In this document: one piece after another, positions 26,819 through 37,916 of the stretch
Position numbering within the stretch: position 1 is the first letter of the stretch
Layout of the letters: the number at the start of each line of letters is the position of its first letter
From: Proteus vulgaris
GTDB lineage: Bacteria > Pseudomonadota > Gammaproteobacteria > Enterobacterales > Enterobacteriaceae
Assembly: GCF_033708015.1 (NCBI RefSeq)
Contig: NZ_CP137920.1
Span: forward strand, 2,914,001-2,978,000
DNA: 64,000 bases
Reading direction: 5' to 3'
Position numbers and translations under genes: made by a program
Notes under the pieces: generated by a model
What the model was told of the DNA's origin: nothing
The model's input: the letters and a program-made list of their open reading frames with translations, nothing else
The model's database searches: none

Positions 26819-27757
26819 CTATCCCCTTGGATGATGTTGCTGATGAAGCACTTTCAAGCGTTCCGTTGCAACATGGGTATAAATCTGTGTTGTAGAGAGG
26901 TCACTGTGCCCCAATAACATCTGTACAACACGCAAGTCTGCTCCATGATTTAAGAGATGTGTCGCAAATGCATGACGCAACACATGGGGTGATAATTTTT
27001 CAGTATCGATCCCCGCTATCACAGCATAATGCTTTATGCGATGCCAGAACGTTTGTCGTGTCATTTTTTGCCCTCTTAAGCTAGGAAAAACAATATCGTC
27101 CGTTTTCCCTTGCATTAAAGTGGGTCTTCCATATTGCAGATATTGCTCTAACCAGTAAATAGCTTCTTCACCTAAAGGAACTAATCGTTCTTTATCGCCT
27201 TTACCAATCACACGTAACACACCTTGCCGTAAGCTGATATCAGAGAGTGATAATCCCACTAATTCAGAAACACGAAGTCCACATGCATAAAGAACTTCAA
27301 GCATGGCTTTATCGCGCAATTCAAGTGGCTCATCAATGCAAGGGGCATTAAGTAAATCATCAACTTGTCGTTCACTTAAATCTTTTGGTAAACGCTTGGG
27401 AAGCTTAGGCGTTGAAAGCAATGCGCTAGGATCGTCTAAACGTAATTTTTCGCGATATAAATATTGGAATAACCGACGCAATGTACTGAGTAATCGAGCT
27501 GCGCTGCTGGCTTTGTAACCCTCATCTAAACGTGTTGCGAGAAAAGATTGCAAATCCAAAGTGGTAACGGATAACCAATCTAATTTGTGATGTGCAAGCC
27601 ATTGCCCTAATGCTTGTAAGTCTAAGCGATAAGAGCTGAGCGTATTTGCGGATAAGCCTTGCTCTAACCAAATATTGTCGAGAAATTGTTCAATAATAAT
27701 ATCAGTATCTTCATTGATATGAGCTGTCTTTTTTGTCGATAATTTGGTTTGTGACAC
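26819..27757 (-). CDS. xerD: site-specific tyrosine recombinase XerD
   Basis: With XerC it resolves chromosome dimers at dif under FtsK control. The 312-residue protein has the N-terminal SAM-like core-binding domain (FLDNIWLEQGLSANTLSSYR) and the catalytic domain. Its conserved residues are Arg in GLRVSEL, Lys in GKGDKERLVPL, HVLRHAFATHLL, LGHSDLSTTQ and the nucleophile Tyr in IYTHV. The start is a GTG with GGGAGAG 8 bases ahead, and its N-terminus is about 14 residues longer than in E. coli. It is first in xerD-dsbC-recJ and divergent from fldB. Confidence 0.95.
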   Translation of the reverse strand: MSQTKLSTKKTAHINEDTDIIIEQFLDNIWLEQGLSANTLSSYRLDLQALGQWLAHHKLDWLSVTTLDLQSFLATRLDEGYKASSAARLLSTLRRLFQYLYREKLRLDDPSALLSTPKLPKRLPKDLSERQVDDLLNAPCIDEPLELRDKAMLEVLYACGLRVSELVGLSLSDISLRQGVLRVIGKGDKERLVPLGEEAIYWLEQYLQYGRPTLMQGKTDDIVFPSLRGQKMTRQTFWHRIKHYAVIAGIDTEKLSPHVLRHAFATHLLNHGADLRVVQMLLGHSDLSTTQIYTHVATERLKVLHQQHHPRG

Positions 27758-27865
27758 CGTCTTACTCTCCCTATCTTTAGCTTATCGCCTTTACATTATG
27801 CCTTATAAAAAAATTTTTCTGGTACAATAGTGACCTTTATTGGCAAAAATATCCTAAAAATCTTT

Positions 27866-28384
27866 ATGAAAATTGGTCTATTTTACGGTTCCAGTACCTG
27901 TTACACCGAAATGGCAGCAGAAAAAATTCGTGATATTCTCGGTGAAGAGTTCGTTGATCTTCATAATGTTCAAGAGTGTGATATCACGCTTATGGAACAA
28001 TATGACATCCTTATTTTAGGTATTCCAACGTGGGATTTTGGTGAGATCCAAGAAGATTGGCTCAGTATTTGGGATACATTACCGACATTAAATTTAAAAA
28101 ATAAGCTTATTGCAATGTATGGAATGGGCGATCAAGTTGATTATAGCGAATGGTTTCTTGATGCACTAGGTATGCTTTACCATCATTTATTACCAAGTGG
28201 TGTTAAATTTATTGGATTTTGGCCTATTGATGGATATGAATTTGTCAGCCCAAAACCGTTATCCGATGATGGTAAACATTTTGTTGGTCTTGCATTAGAT
28301 GATGTAAACCAGTTTGAAGAAACTGATGAACGTTTATCACAATGGTGTATGCAAATTCTACGTGAAATAGAAGAAAATTTTTAA
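27866..28384 (+). CDS. fldB: flavodoxin 2
   Basis: A 172-residue long-chain flavodoxin, an FMN electron carrier. The FMN phosphate loop [12 protein letters not shown] is at the N-terminus, and [12 protein letters not shown] and YGMGDQVDY form the two isoalloxazine loops. The ATG at 27866 gives MKIGLFYGS, the standard start; the open frame extends 12 codons further upstream without need. It is divergent from xerD, as in E. coli. Confidence 0.93.
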   Translation: MKIGLFYGSSTCYTEMAAEKIRDILGEEFVDLHNVQECDITLMEQYDILILGIPTWDFGEIQEDWLSIWDTLPTLNLKNKLIAMYGMGDQVDYSEWFLDALGMLYHHLLPSGVKFIGFWPIDGYEFVSPKPLSDDGKHFVGLALDDVNQFEETDERLSQWCMQILREIEENF

Positions 28385-28446
28385 CATCCTCCCTCCTCTA
28401 AAGGACAGGGTTTTACGGCACCTTGGATAAATTTAGTATCCAGGTA

Positions 28447-28854
28447 TTAAATATCTGGATATTGCATTAATAATTGAGAGAAGTTACGCCACTCATTTTC
28501 ATTCATACTGTCAAAAGCAACCCATAACGTGATTTGCTTTTTATTGAGAATGGATGTCAATGTTATTCGAGTACCGAAACGGCTGATCCAAGGGCGTTTT
28601 GTTATTTGCCATTCATGCAGTTTCCATTGAATTCGGTTGCCATTCAATAAAACAAAATCCCCTTTGATACGACTAATATTTTTTTGTGTGAAGTACCAAC
28701 TACATATCAGAAAAAGCAACAATGGAACCCAAACATAAATAAAATCCGGAGGCCATGGATACAACAGCAAGCCTATCACAAAGGAAACATAAGCAACCGT
28801 TGAGAAGAGTTGGGTGAACCATGATACTGTGAGGTGCGATTTCCATAAAATCAC
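28447..28854 (-). CDS. ygfX: YgfX (CptA) family inner membrane protein
   Basis: A 135-residue protein with two N-terminal membrane helices (about 17-35 and 38-53) and a cytoplasmic tail. It matches E. coli YgfX along its length (MILWKSHLTVSW against MVLWQSDLRVSW, and a late FDSMNENEWR). E. coli YgfX was reported to inhibit FtsZ and MreB, and is also linked to SdhE. The start is a GTG. In E. coli the gene overlaps sdhE, whereas here sdhE ends 481 bp upstream with a terminator in between. Confidence 0.85.
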   Translation of the reverse strand: MILWKSHLTVSWFTQLFSTVAYVSFVIGLLLYPWPPDFIYVWVPLLLFLICSWYFTQKNISRIKGDFVLLNGNRIQWKLHEWQITKRPWISRFGTRITLTSILNKKQITLWVAFDSMNENEWRNFSQLLMQYPDI

Positions 28855-29335
28855 GAGTTATATTAACTCCTGCTGTAATTCTATACGGATATAAATAAGT
28901 TAAAGATAATTAATAAAGACTAACCTATTTATCATGTAACTTCTTCTTTAACCTTGCAAATAGTTTATCTTCGATTTTAACTTAATTATTTATTATTACT
29001 TTCACTATTTAATATATATTCAAAAATACAACTTAATAATTAGTCTGTAAGTTCTACTCTTTCTTAATGTGATTTTAATAAAGCTAGCATACCTGATTTA
29101 TTACGCATAGTGTGAAAAACATCGAGAAAAGGCGATTTAGGCGATCATTTTTAGATATAGTGCGCAAATTTAACGCAACTACATTTTTTATTTCAGTAAA
29201 TTTTAGCGGGTTATTAATATTATTAACTTTTTATATAAAAATAAAAACGCCTTTATTTGATGAGAAAATAAAAGCGTTATTTTTAATCAATCTTAATTAC
29301 TATTTAATCTATCGTTGATTTGATAATCTATTTTA
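28855..29335. other. 480-bp AT-rich gap between sdhE and ygfX
   Basis: This gap is absent from the overlapping sdhE-ygfX pair of E. coli. It holds the sdhE terminator and must hold a separate ygfX promoter if that gene is expressed. A 68-codon GTG-started frame on the plus strand runs through the terminator and is not believed. Confidence 0.55.
29245..29277 (-). terminator. terminator after sdhE
   Basis: A 13-bp stem with one G-T pair (29245-29257 with 29265-29277) is followed on the minus strand by TTTATTTTTAT. It lies 60-90 bp after the sdhE stop and should separate sdhE from ygfX. Confidence 0.75.
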
Positions 29336-29617
29336 TTAATATTTATCAACGATCTCCGCCATTCTCGCTTTATTGCGATCTTGGATTAATTTCACCATAT
29401 AATAGAGTGCATCATCATCAGGGCGTCCATGATTCATCAACCAGTTAAATAAATCAGGATCTGCACACTCGAGTAAACGAACAAAAAGGGCTTTATCGTT
29501 ATCAGATAGCGTATCGTACTCATTCTCGAAAAAAGGCATGATAGAAATATCCAGTTCACGCATTCCACGACGACATGCCCAGTTAATTCGTGCTTTATTC
29601 TCTATATCGATAGTCAT
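29336..29617 (-). CDS. sdhE: FAD assembly factor SdhE
   Basis: A 93-residue protein that promotes covalent flavinylation of succinate dehydrogenase and fumarate reductase. The signature RGMRELD (RGxxE) is at about 17-23, followed by [12 protein letters not shown]. It was formerly annotated as the CptB antitoxin. It is divergent from ygfZ as in E. coli, but uncoupled from ygfX. Confidence 0.94.
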   Translation of the reverse strand: MTIDIENKARINWACRRGMRELDISIMPFFENEYDTLSDNDKALFVRLLECADPDLFNWLMNHGRPDDDALYYMVKLIQDRNKARMAEIVDKY

Positions 29618-29879
29618 ACTCTGCTCTTTACATTGTTCAAATCAAGAAATACCACTCACTATTTCTGCCTAGTACTGATAATAGTCTTATCGTAAGATTT
29701 TTAACATCAAAATGATCACAGTTTGCAGGTCTAGTCTCATGAGCAACTTATTGAACACGCTTTCATTTGTTATTTATCACGTTCATTTTCTGTGCGTTAA
29801 AAATAATAATGACTTGCATTGTCTTGCCACTCTTTTACCATAACTGATGTATCTGATTAATTTAATAGCTGGTGATATC

Positions 29880-30866
29880 ATGACTCAAAATTCTACTCAG
29901 GCTAAACGCCCTCATGCAGCAATCAATTTGCCATTAACACTGGTTTCTTTAGATGAATGGTCACTGATAACAGCAACAGGTGCTGACAGTGAAAAATATC
30001 TGCAAGGTCAACTAACAACGGATATTGCAGCACTTCCAACAACGACACATACATTGGCTGCACACTGTGAAGCAAAAGGTAAAATGTGGAGCACACTTCG
30101 CTTATTCCACCAGCAAGAGGGCTTTGCTTATATTTTGCGTAAAAATGTCGCACAAAAACAACTTGCTGAATTAAAAAAATATGCCGTATTTTCAAAAGTA
30201 ACCTTAGCTGAAAATACAGATAGCGTTTTATTAGGATTAGCAGGGCAAGGCGCTGCGCTTGCATTAGCTAATTACTTTCCAAATATCCCTCGTAAAGCAA
30301 ACGAAGTCGTTAATCACAATAATACTTATATTCTTCAATTACCTTTACCTACGGAACGCTTTTTAATCGTAACAGACGAAGAAACCGCAAAAAATCTAGC
30401 TACAACACTAGAAGCAGAAAACAGTAATAGTGAGCAATGGTTAGCCTTAGATATTGAGGCTGGATATCCTATTATTGATACTCCAAATATTGAACAATTC
30501 TTACCTCAAGCAACAAATCTGCAAGCATTACCAATGAGCATCTGCTTTAAAAAGGGCTGTTATACTGGGCAAGAGATGGTATCTCGTGCGAAATTCAGAG
30601 GCGCCAATAAACGTGCAATGTATCTGTTATCAGGTGGTGCTACTGAATTACCAGAGATCGGTGGTAGCGTTGAATGGCAATTAAGCGAAGATAAATGGCG
30701 CAAAACGGGAACGGTATTAAGTGCTGTACGTATGGCTGATAATACGATTTTGGCTGAAGTTGTTATGAATAATGATATGGAACCTGATAGTGTATTTCGA
30801 GTTCCAAACGATAGCATCAGTCGCTTATCCATTAAGCCACTACCTTATTCTTTAGATGAAGAGTAA
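29880..30866 (+). CDS. ygfZ: tRNA-modifying protein YgfZ (folate-binding)
   Basis: A folate-binding protein related to GcvT that supports iron-sulfur cluster enzymes such as MiaB. The protein has about 328 residues. The key motif [12 protein letters not shown], with its essential Cys, is near residue 225. [16 protein letters not shown] marks the N-terminal region. The ATG at 29880 is chosen because GGTGA precedes it and the family starts here. The HD hydrolase gene follows 31 bp downstream and may be cotranscribed. Confidence 0.94.
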   Translation: MTQNSTQAKRPHAAINLPLTLVSLDEWSLITATGADSEKYLQGQLTTDIAALPTTTHTLAAHCEAKGKMWSTLRLFHQQEGFAYILRKNVAQKQLAELKKYAVFSKVTLAENTDSVLLGLAGQGAALALANYFPNIPRKANEVVNHNNTYILQLPLPTERFLIVTDEETAKNLATTLEAENSNSEQWLALDIEAGYPIIDTPNIEQFLPQATNLQALPMSICFKKGCYTGQEMVSRAKFRGANKRAMYLLSGGATELPEIGGSVEWQLSEDKWRKTGTVLSAVRMADNTILAEVVMNNDMEPDSVFRVPNDSISRLSIKPLPYSLDEE

Positions 30867-30897
30867 TTCTTATTTATCATAATCAATACGGATTTTT

Positions 30898-31500
30898 ATG
30901 ACACAATTACCTAAAGGGGCATTTGGCCCCTTCTCTGATACGATTAACTTTATTATGGAGTTAGATAAACTAAAACGTGTTTATCGCAAAAATAATGTAT
31001 TAGACAATAGCCGTTCCGAAAATACCGCAGAACATAGCTGGCATTTTGCCGTTGCCGCGATGAGTTTTCAGCCTTATGCTGGTAACATTGATATGGGGCG
31101 CGTTATTCAGTTAGCCCTTGTTCATGATATCGTTGAAATAGATGCTGGCGATGTAATGGTGTATGACGTTGCCGCTCGCGAAGCCATTAAAGAACACGAG
31201 CAAAAAGCCGCAAAACGTATTTTCTCTTTATTACCTTCCCCACAAAGTGAATATTTCCTCAATTTATGGCTCGAGTATGATGCAGCGGAAACGCCCGAAT
31301 CTCAGTTTGCCAATATTCTTGATCGTGCCATGCCGATGCTGATGAATTTACATAATGAAGGTCAAAGCTGGGTCGAAAATAATATTCGTCTAGAGCAAGT
31401 CTTGGCTAGAAATCTGTTTATTGAAAAACAGTGGCCCGAATTCTGGCAATATCTCTACCCTCAATTATTAGAGGCGCAGAAAAAAGGCTGGCTGAAGTAA
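30898..31500 (+). CDS. HD domain hydrolase (HDDC2/5'-deoxynucleotidase-like)
   Basis: A 200-residue cytoplasmic metal-dependent phosphohydrolase. The HD motifs are clear: AEHSWHFAVAAM near 43, LALVHDIVEIDAGDV near 76-90, and a late NILDRAMPML aspartate. The spacing resembles the HD_3/HDDC2 group rather than YfbR itself, so no symbol is given. The likely role is removal of phosphate from nucleoside monophosphates, which is family-level inference. It lies just after ygfZ. Confidence 0.8.
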   Translation: MTQLPKGAFGPFSDTINFIMELDKLKRVYRKNNVLDNSRSENTAEHSWHFAVAAMSFQPYAGNIDMGRVIQLALVHDIVEIDAGDVMVYDVAAREAIKEHEQKAAKRIFSLLPSPQSEYFLNLWLEYDAAETPESQFANILDRAMPMLMNLHNEGQSWVENNIRLEQVLARNLFIEKQWPEFWQYLYPQLLEAQKKGWLK

Positions 31501-31530
31501 TATCTTCAATACTGTGCTTGTTAAATAAAA

Positions 31531-31563
31531 AAATACCGAAGGCTAACTTAACCCTCGGTATTT
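31531..31563. terminator. terminator between HD hydrolase gene and gcvP
   Basis: The stem AAATACCGA / TCGGTATTT with a 15-base loop lies between the two converging genes. Confidence 0.75.
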
Positions 31564-31591
31564 AAATTTAAGAATATAGCTAGATTAAAGC

Positions 31592-34468
31592 TTATTCATA
31601 ATCACTAATTGGCGCACATGAACAATGCAAATGACGGTCGCCATACACATCATCCAGACGTTTAACCGCTGGCCAATATTTGTTTTGTTTCGTTGCTTCA
31701 CTTGGGAATACGGCACATTCACGACTATAACTGTGTGACCACTCTTGTACTAATTCGTATTGAGTATGAGGTGCATTAACTAATGGGTTGTCATCGATTG
31801 GCCATACGCCGTTGTCTACCTGTGCAATTTCAGCACGAATAGAAAGCAGTGCTTCAATAAAACGATCAATCTCAACTTTACTTTCAGACTCTGTTGGCTC
31901 AATCATTAATGTCCCTGCAACAGGGAATGACATGGTTGGAGCGTGGAATCCATAATCAATTAAACGTTTAGCCACATCCATCTCACTGATACCGTAATTC
32001 GCTTTTAATGGTCGAATATCGATAATACATTCATGTGCGACATAACCATCAGCACCAGCATAAAGAATGTCATAATCATTTTTCAGACGTTGTGCGATAT
32101 AGTTCGCATTTAAGATTGCCACTTGGCTTGCTCGTTTAAGCCCTTGCGCACCCATCATACGAATATACATCCAACTAATTGGCAGTATTGAAGCGCTACC
32201 AAATTGAGCAGCTGAAACCGCACCTTGTGTCGTGACATTTTCCATTTCAACAACAGAATGTCCTGGCACAAATGGCGCTAAGTGTGATTTCACACCAATA
32301 GGCCCCATGCCAGGACCACCACCACCATGAGGAATACAGAAAGTTTTATGTAAATTTAAGTGGGAAACATCAGAGCCAATAAAGCCCGGTGTTGTGATCC
32401 CCACTTGCGCATTCATATTGGCACCATCAAGATAAACTTGCCCGCCATATTGATGAATGATTTCACAAACTTCACGGATCCCCTCTTCATAGACACCATG
32501 TGTTGATGGATATGTCACCATCACACAAGAGAGTTCAGCTTGATGTTTTTCTGCTTTGGCTTTTAAGTCGGCAATATCGATATTACCGTTATCATCACAA
32601 CCCACCACGACCACTGTCATTCCTGCCATATGGGCAGAGGCTGGGTTAGTACCGTGTGCTGAACTTGGGATCAAACAGATATGTCGTGCACCTTCACCAC
32701 GACTTTGATGATAACGACGAATAGCTAATAAACCTGCATATTCGCCTTGAGCTCCTGAGTTTGGTTGCATACACATCGCATCATAACCCGTTAATGCAGC
32801 AAGCCAATTGGAGAGTTGTCCAATCATCACTTGATAGCCTTTCGCTTGATAAGCTGGGCAGAAAGGATGTAGCTCTGTAAATTCAGGCCATGTGATTGGG
32901 ATCATTTCAGCAGCAGCATTAAGTTTCATCGTACATGATCCTAATGGGATCATCGCTTGATTCAATGCTAAATCTTTATTTTCTAAACGATGCATATAGC
33001 GCATCATTTCTGTTTCACTGTGATACTGATGAAAGTTTTCATGTGTCAGCACAGTGTCTTTACGTTGCATAGAAGCAGGTATTGATACTGATGAAGAGGC
33101 AACTTGTTTATCAAGTGCATCAATATCACCAGCTAATGCTTTACCACTAATAACTTCAACAAGCTTTAATACATCTTCACGAGTTGTAATTTCGCTTAGC
33201 GTTACCCCCACGGCACCCACAATATCAGTACGTAAGTTGAGTTCAGCCTCTTTAGCGCGTTGTAGTACAGCCGCTTTATCAGCAGTATCAATCGTTAATG
33301 TATCAAACCAAGTTTTATGGCGTAATGCCATCCCGTTTTGTTGTAAACCTGCCGCTAAAATATCCGTTAGACGATGGATACGTTGAGCAATGGTCTTTAA
33401 TCCCTCTGGTCCATGATAAACCGCATACATCGCTGCAATATTGGCAAGTAACACTTGGGATGTACAAATATTAGAGTTCGCTTTTTCACGACGAATATGC
33501 TGTTCACGCGTTTGCATCGCCATACGCAATGCACGATTACCCGCAGCATCACGAGAAACACCAATAATACGCCCTGGCATCGCACGTTTATATTCATCAC
33601 GACAAGCAAAGAATGCCGCATGTGGGCCACCGTAACCCATAGGGACACCAAAACGTTGTGCTGAGCCTAATACAATATCAGCGCCTTGATGACCTGGTGC
33701 AGTAAGGACGACCAGTGCCATTAAATCAGCCGCAACACTGGTAATAATTTTGCGCTCTTTTAGGGCGGCTAATAACTTGCTATGATCATGAACTTCACCC
33801 GTTGTGCCAACTTGTTGTAATAGCACACCAAAAACACCTTCAAGCTCTAATACTTTTTCAGCTTTATCAACAACAACGTCAAAACCAAAAGTATCTGCAC
33901 GCGTTCTGACAACATCCAAGGTTTGAGGGTGAATATCATCAGCGACAAAGAAGCGATCGGCATTTTTTAATTTACTTACACGTTTAGCCATTGCCATTGC
34001 TTCAGCGGCTGCCGTTGCTTCATCTAGCAACGATGCAGAAGCAAGATCCATTCCTGTGTAATCAATTGTCACTTGCTGGAAATTCAATAATGATTCTAGA
34101 CGGCCTTGAGAAACTTCTGGCTGATAAGGTGTATAAGCGGTATACCAACCCGGATTTTCTAGTAAATTACGCAAAATCACAGGAGGTAATATAGAAGGCG
34201 CGTAACCCATTCCAATGTAAGAAGTAAAACGTTTATTTTGGCTGGCGATCGCTTTCAATTCAGCCAAAGCTTCTTGCTCTGTTGCCCCTGCACCTACATC
34301 TGGTGGTGTTTCTAATTGAATATTATCTGGAACAATTTTTTGAGTTAATTCATTTAATGAGGAGACGCCAACAGCACTGAGCATCTCTTTAATCTGTTCT
34401 GGTGATGAACCAATATGGCGACGAATAAATTCATCGCGATACTCTAACTGATTTAAAGTCTGTGTCAT
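31592..34468 (-). CDS. gcvP: glycine dehydrogenase (P protein of glycine cleavage system)
   Basis: The PLP enzyme that decarboxylates glycine and passes the aminomethyl group to lipoyl-GcvH. From the ATG at 34468 ([20 protein letters not shown]) it has 958 residues, against 957 in E. coli; the frame stays open 37 codons upstream. The PLP lysine lies in [16 protein letters not shown], and [10 protein letters not shown] is present. It is last in gcvT-gcvH-gcvP, with a hairpin and T-run between gcvH and gcvP. Confidence 0.97.
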   Translation of the reverse strand: MTQTLNQLEYRDEFIRRHIGSSPEQIKEMLSAVGVSSLNELTQKIVPDNIQLETPPDVGAGATEQEALAELKAIASQNKRFTSYIGMGYAPSILPPVILRNLLENPGWYTAYTPYQPEVSQGRLESLLNFQQVTIDYTGMDLASASLLDEATAAAEAMAMAKRVSKLKNADRFFVADDIHPQTLDVVRTRADTFGFDVVVDKAEKVLELEGVFGVLLQQVGTTGEVHDHSKLLAALKERKIITSVAADLMALVVLTAPGHQGADIVLGSAQRFGVPMGYGGPHAAFFACRDEYKRAMPGRIIGVSRDAAGNRALRMAMQTREQHIRREKANSNICTSQVLLANIAAMYAVYHGPEGLKTIAQRIHRLTDILAAGLQQNGMALRHKTWFDTLTIDTADKAAVLQRAKEAELNLRTDIVGAVGVTLSEITTREDVLKLVEVISGKALAGDIDALDKQVASSSVSIPASMQRKDTVLTHENFHQYHSETEMMRYMHRLENKDLALNQAMIPLGSCTMKLNAAAEMIPITWPEFTELHPFCPAYQAKGYQVMIGQLSNWLAALTGYDAMCMQPNSGAQGEYAGLLAIRRYHQSRGEGARHICLIPSSAHGTNPASAHMAGMTVVVVGCDDNGNIDIADLKAKAEKHQAELSCVMVTYPSTHGVYEEGIREVCEIIHQYGGQVYLDGANMNAQVGITTPGFIGSDVSHLNLHKTFCIPHGGGGPGMGPIGVKSHLAPFVPGHSVVEMENVTTQGAVSAAQFGSASILPISWMYIRMMGAQGLKRASQVAILNANYIAQRLKNDYDILYAGADGYVAHECIIDIRPLKANYGISEMDVAKRLIDYGFHAPTMSFPVAGTLMIEPTESESKVEIDRFIEALLSIRAEIAQVDNGVWPIDDNPLVNAPHTQYELVQEWSHSYSRECAVFPSEATKQNKYWPAVKRLDDVYGDRHLHCSCAPISDYE

Positions 34469-34560
34469 TGCAAGTAATTTCCTGAATTCACTATGAATGG
34501 ATAGGTAAATAGCATATGGCTTAAAGCATGTTGAGATAGCATTACAATAGCAAGCTAACA

Positions 34561-34594
34561 AATAAAAACGCCCCGGCATTGATTTGACGGGGCG
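34561..34594 (-). terminator. hairpin with T-run between gcvH and gcvP
   Basis: On the minus strand CGCCCCG pairs with CGGGGCG (12-base loop), followed by TTTTTATT. It looks like a rho-independent terminator inside the gcvTHP operon, about 93 bp before the gcvP start. It may cause partial termination or stabilise the gcvTH message. Confidence 0.7.
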
Positions 34595-34601
34595 CTTCGT
34601 T

Positions 34602-34994
34602 TTACTCTTCGCTATCTACCAATTCTTGATAACCAGCGGCATCAAGTAAGTCATCTAATTCGCTTTCATTATTTGCTTTAATGCGAAATAGCCAACCGTC
34701 TCCGTAAGGCGCACTGTTCACAAGTTCTGGAGAACCCTCTAATTCTTCATTTACGGCGATAATTTCACCCGATAATGGTGCATAAATATCTGATGCTGCT
34801 TTTACGGATTCCGCGACCGCACAATCATCACCCGCGGCAACTTCTCTACCCACTTCAGGTAGATCAACAAACACCATGTCACCTAATAATTCCTGTGCAT
34901 GTTCAGTAATACCAATAGTGTATTCACCATTACCTTCTGAACGGATCCACTCATGAGATTGTGCGTATTTTAATTCACTAGGTATTTGACTCAT
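34602..34994 (-). CDS. gcvH: glycine cleavage system H protein
   Basis: The lipoyl carrier protein of the glycine cleavage system. It has 130 residues from the ATG at 34994 ([16 protein letters not shown]). The lipoylated lysine is Lys65 in ESVKAASD. An upstream reading to 35057 overlaps gcvT and is not needed. GGAGAG precedes the chosen start. It lies 34 bp after gcvT. Confidence 0.97.
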   Translation of the reverse strand: MSQIPSELKYAQSHEWIRSEGNGEYTIGITEHAQELLGDMVFVDLPEVGREVAAGDDCAVAESVKAASDIYAPLSGEIIAVNEELEGSPELVNSAPYGDGWLFRIKANNESELDDLLDAAGYQELVDSEE

Positions 34995-35028
34995 TGACCT
35001 TACTCTCCATTTAAAATAATTGTGCGTG

Positions 35029-36123
35029 TTATACCAATGCTCTACCTGATCGAACAAAACCAGGTTTTACCACTTCGACGGGCATCTCACGATTACGCAT
35101 TAATACAATTGCGCTATCTTTTATGCCTGCTGGTACTCTTGCTAATGCAATACTAAAGCCTAATGTAGGCGAAAAAGTACCACTTGTAATAATACCTTCT
35201 CTTAACTCGCCTACATCATCCGTAAAGTGTACGACAGTGCCAGCACGCAACACGCCTTTCTCTCGCATAACAAGACCAACAAGTTTATCTGTGCCTGTTG
35301 TGCGTAATTTTTCTAATGCTTCTCGACCAATAAACTGGCGATCTTCTGGTGCCCATGCAATCGTCCATCCCATATTCGCTTCAAGTGGATTAATAGTTTC
35401 ATCCATCTCTTGGCTATATAGGTTCATTCCCGCTTCTAAACGTAATGTGTCTCTTGCACCTAATCCTGCGGGCTTCACTCCCACCGCTAATAATTTTTTC
35501 CAAAAATCGACGGCTTGTTCTTTTGGCATTGCAATTTCATAGCCTGCTTCACCGGTATAGCCCGTTGTTGCAATAAACAAATCGCCAAGCTCCACGCCAT
35601 AGAAAGGTTTCATAGCGGAAACGACTTGACGTTGCGCTTCACTCAATAAACTTTGTACTTTCTCTTGTGCATGGGGACCTTGAACAGCAATTAATGCCAA
35701 ATCGTCACGAACGGTGATATCAACGACATAATCTGAAGCGTGTTGTTCAATCCATGCTAGATCTTTCTCACGAGTAGCAGAGTTCACAACGAGGCGATAA
35801 AAAGAGTCATCAAAATAGTAGACAATAAGATCATCAATTACCCCCCCCGATGCATTTAGCATACCGGTATAAAGTGCCTTACCTTTTTCGGTGAGTTTAG
35901 CGATATCATTCGCTAATAAATAACGTAGAAAATCTTTAACTTGTGAGCCATGTAAGTCAACAATAGTCATATGAGAAACATCAAACATCCCTGCATCACG
36001 ACGTACAATATGATGTTCATCTATTTGGGAGCCATAATGTAGCGGCATCATCCACCCATGAAAATCGACCATACGAGCACCGCAGGCTACGTGCTCATCA
36101 TACAACGGAGTCTGTTTTGCCAT
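35029..36123 (-). CDS. gcvT: aminomethyltransferase (T protein)
   Basis: Transfers the methylene group from aminomethyl-GcvH to tetrahydrofolate and releases ammonia. The 364 residues equal the E. coli length. Family features include [15 protein letters not shown] at the N-terminus, GMFDVSHM, and YTGEAGYEI and [14 protein letters not shown] in the folate-binding core. It is the first gene of the operon. Confidence 0.96.
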   Translation of the reverse strand: MAKQTPLYDEHVACGARMVDFHGWMMPLHYGSQIDEHHIVRRDAGMFDVSHMTIVDLHGSQVKDFLRYLLANDIAKLTEKGKALYTGMLNASGGVIDDLIVYYFDDSFYRLVVNSATREKDLAWIEQHASDYVVDITVRDDLALIAVQGPHAQEKVQSLLSEAQRQVVSAMKPFYGVELGDLFIATTGYTGEAGYEIAMPKEQAVDFWKKLLAVGVKPAGLGARDTLRLEAGMNLYSQEMDETINPLEANMGWTIAWAPEDRQFIGREALEKLRTTGTDKLVGLVMREKGVLRAGTVVHFTDDVGELREGIITSGTFSPTLGFSIALARVPAGIKDSAIVLMRNREMPVEVVKPGFVRSGRALV

Positions 36124-36536
36124 TTTTCCCTCTTTCTACTTTTACTTTAGATTATTCAGAGAACGCAACTTGTTAAATATAAAATTAAACTTGATTTGAA
36201 ATCATAGTGTTAATCTCAAACTTAAGTTTATTTTTAAACATAGCTTTAACAAACACGAGCAATTAACGTACAACGCAAACGATACCATCTCTTTGAACTT
36301 AGCATTGTGAGAAAAAATAAACCATAAGTTAAAATAGGGTATTGTGTCTCTTCATCATAATGTAGACATATAGGTATGCAGAACTAATGATTGCAATTAT
36401 GCGTATCAGCGCTCATTTTTAGTGAGAAATTACTAAAAAAAAGAATTAGCACAAAGAATAGACTGAAAAAATAGATTTTTTTAGTTCCATTTCTTCAGTC
36501 AGATATAAATAAAAGTAATGTGAAATAAGAGAGGAA
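36124..36536. other. gcvT upstream region
   Basis: About 410 AT-rich bases between ubiI and gcvT, where the gcvTHP promoter and any GcvA and Lrp sites should lie. I could not fix exact sites by eye, and no terminator for ubiI was recognised. Confidence 0.45.
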
Positions 36537-37772
36537 TTAGATTTTTTCAACTGAAGTGTAATTTTTATCACTTAGCCATTCAGGTAAATCAGAAAGTCCC
36601 ATTGCTTGCTCGAGTAACTTAGGTTTTACCCCCGGTAAACTATCTGCTAACGAAAGACCGATATCTCGGACGAGTTTTTTAACGGGATTATTGCCAGCAA
36701 AAAGTTCACGGAATCCTTGCATACTTGCCAGCATGACAGCCGCCGCATGTTTACGACGACGCTCAAATCGTCTCAAATAGAGATATTCACCAAAATCTTT
36801 ACCTTCTGCTTTTAAGCGACGGATCTCACCAATTAACTCCGCAACATCCATAAAACCAAGGTTAACACCTTGTCCTGCTAAAGGATGGATAGTATGAGCA
36901 GCATCACCTAATAACGCTAAGCGGGGAGCGGCAAACTGGCGAGCATAACGGCCTGTTAATGGTATTGTCATGCGATCGCTCGTTAATTCACATTGGCCTA
37001 AACGCATATCAAAAGTCACACCTAATGTGCGCTCAAATAGGATTTTTTCTGCGTTTTTATAACTTTCAGCAAGGTTGCTGGGTAAAGACCAAACAATAGA
37101 ACAAGTATGAGGATCAGAAAGAGGGAGAAACGCCAAAATGCCTTCACCATGGAAGACTTGGCGTGCAATATTTTCATGAGGCTGTTCAGTACGAATAGTC
37201 GCCACTAAGGCATGATGTTCGTAATCCCAGAAAGTCAGGGGAATATCTGCGTGTTTACGTAACCACGAATTGGCGCCATCGGCTCCGACAACTAATCTTG
37301 CTGTCAACATTTCACCATCATTAAGGGTAATAAATGCATCATTTTCCCCCCACACTACGCGCTCAATCTGCGTTGATGAATAGAAGGTAATATCACTATG
37401 GCTTTCACATTTTTGCCAAAGGACTTCACGAATAAGGTGATTTTCGATAATAGAGCCTAAGTGGCTGAACCCTTCTTTTTGTGCTGAAAATTCAATACGT
37501 CCAAAACTATCTTGATCCCAAACTTCCATACCTTGATAAGGTGTAGCTCGTAATGCTTGTAAACTTTCCCAAACACCTAATTTTTTCAGCAACATTTCAC
37601 TGGCTGTATTAATAGCAGATACCCGTAATGAAAAATCATCTTGTGGGTGAAAAAGCTTCGTTACTGGGTGATTTTCTATTATCGCTATACGTAATCCACA
37701 CCCATGTAATCCACTGGCTAATGCAAGCCCAACCATTCCACCACCAGCAATAACAACATCAAATGATTTCAT
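36537..37772 (-). CDS. ubiI: 2-octaprenylphenol hydroxylase UbiI (VisC)
   Basis: An FAD monooxygenase that adds the C5 hydroxyl in ubiquinone synthesis. It has 411 residues. The FAD site VIAGGGMVGLALASGL is at the N-terminus, VVGADGANSWLRK in the middle, and ALLGDAAHTIHPLAGQGVNLG near 295. The assignment as UbiI rather than UbiF follows from the ygfB-pepP-ubiH-ubiI order of E. coli. It is last in that operon. Confidence 0.93.
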   Translation of the reverse strand: MKSFDVVIAGGGMVGLALASGLHGCGLRIAIIENHPVTKLFHPQDDFSLRVSAINTASEMLLKKLGVWESLQALRATPYQGMEVWDQDSFGRIEFSAQKEGFSHLGSIIENHLIREVLWQKCESHSDITFYSSTQIERVVWGENDAFITLNDGEMLTARLVVGADGANSWLRKHADIPLTFWDYEHHALVATIRTEQPHENIARQVFHGEGILAFLPLSDPHTCSIVWSLPSNLAESYKNAEKILFERTLGVTFDMRLGQCELTSDRMTIPLTGRYARQFAAPRLALLGDAAHTIHPLAGQGVNLGFMDVAELIGEIRRLKAEGKDFGEYLYLRRFERRRKHAAAVMLASMQGFRELFAGNNPVKKLVRDIGLSLADSLPGVKPKLLEQAMGLSDLPEWLSDKNYTSVEKI

Positions 37773-37916
37773 AATATAAGTATCCTAAAAAGCGATTATT
37801 TTAGAGCCGCTGTTCTTTTCTGCTTATTTTTACAACAAAAAAAAATTATAAAGCAAACTAGTTACTATTTTAGATATTGATCGATATTAACAATGACTAT
37901 CAAAGATCAACACGCT

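Noticed and set aside
29112..29318. 68-codon plus-strand frame in the sdhE-ygfX gap
   Set aside because: It starts with GTG without a ribosome-binding site and runs straight through the sdhE terminator stem; the composition follows AT-rich DNA.
33054..33664. Plus-strand frames opposite gcvP
   Set aside because: They are antisense to a well-supported catalytic gene and match no known product.
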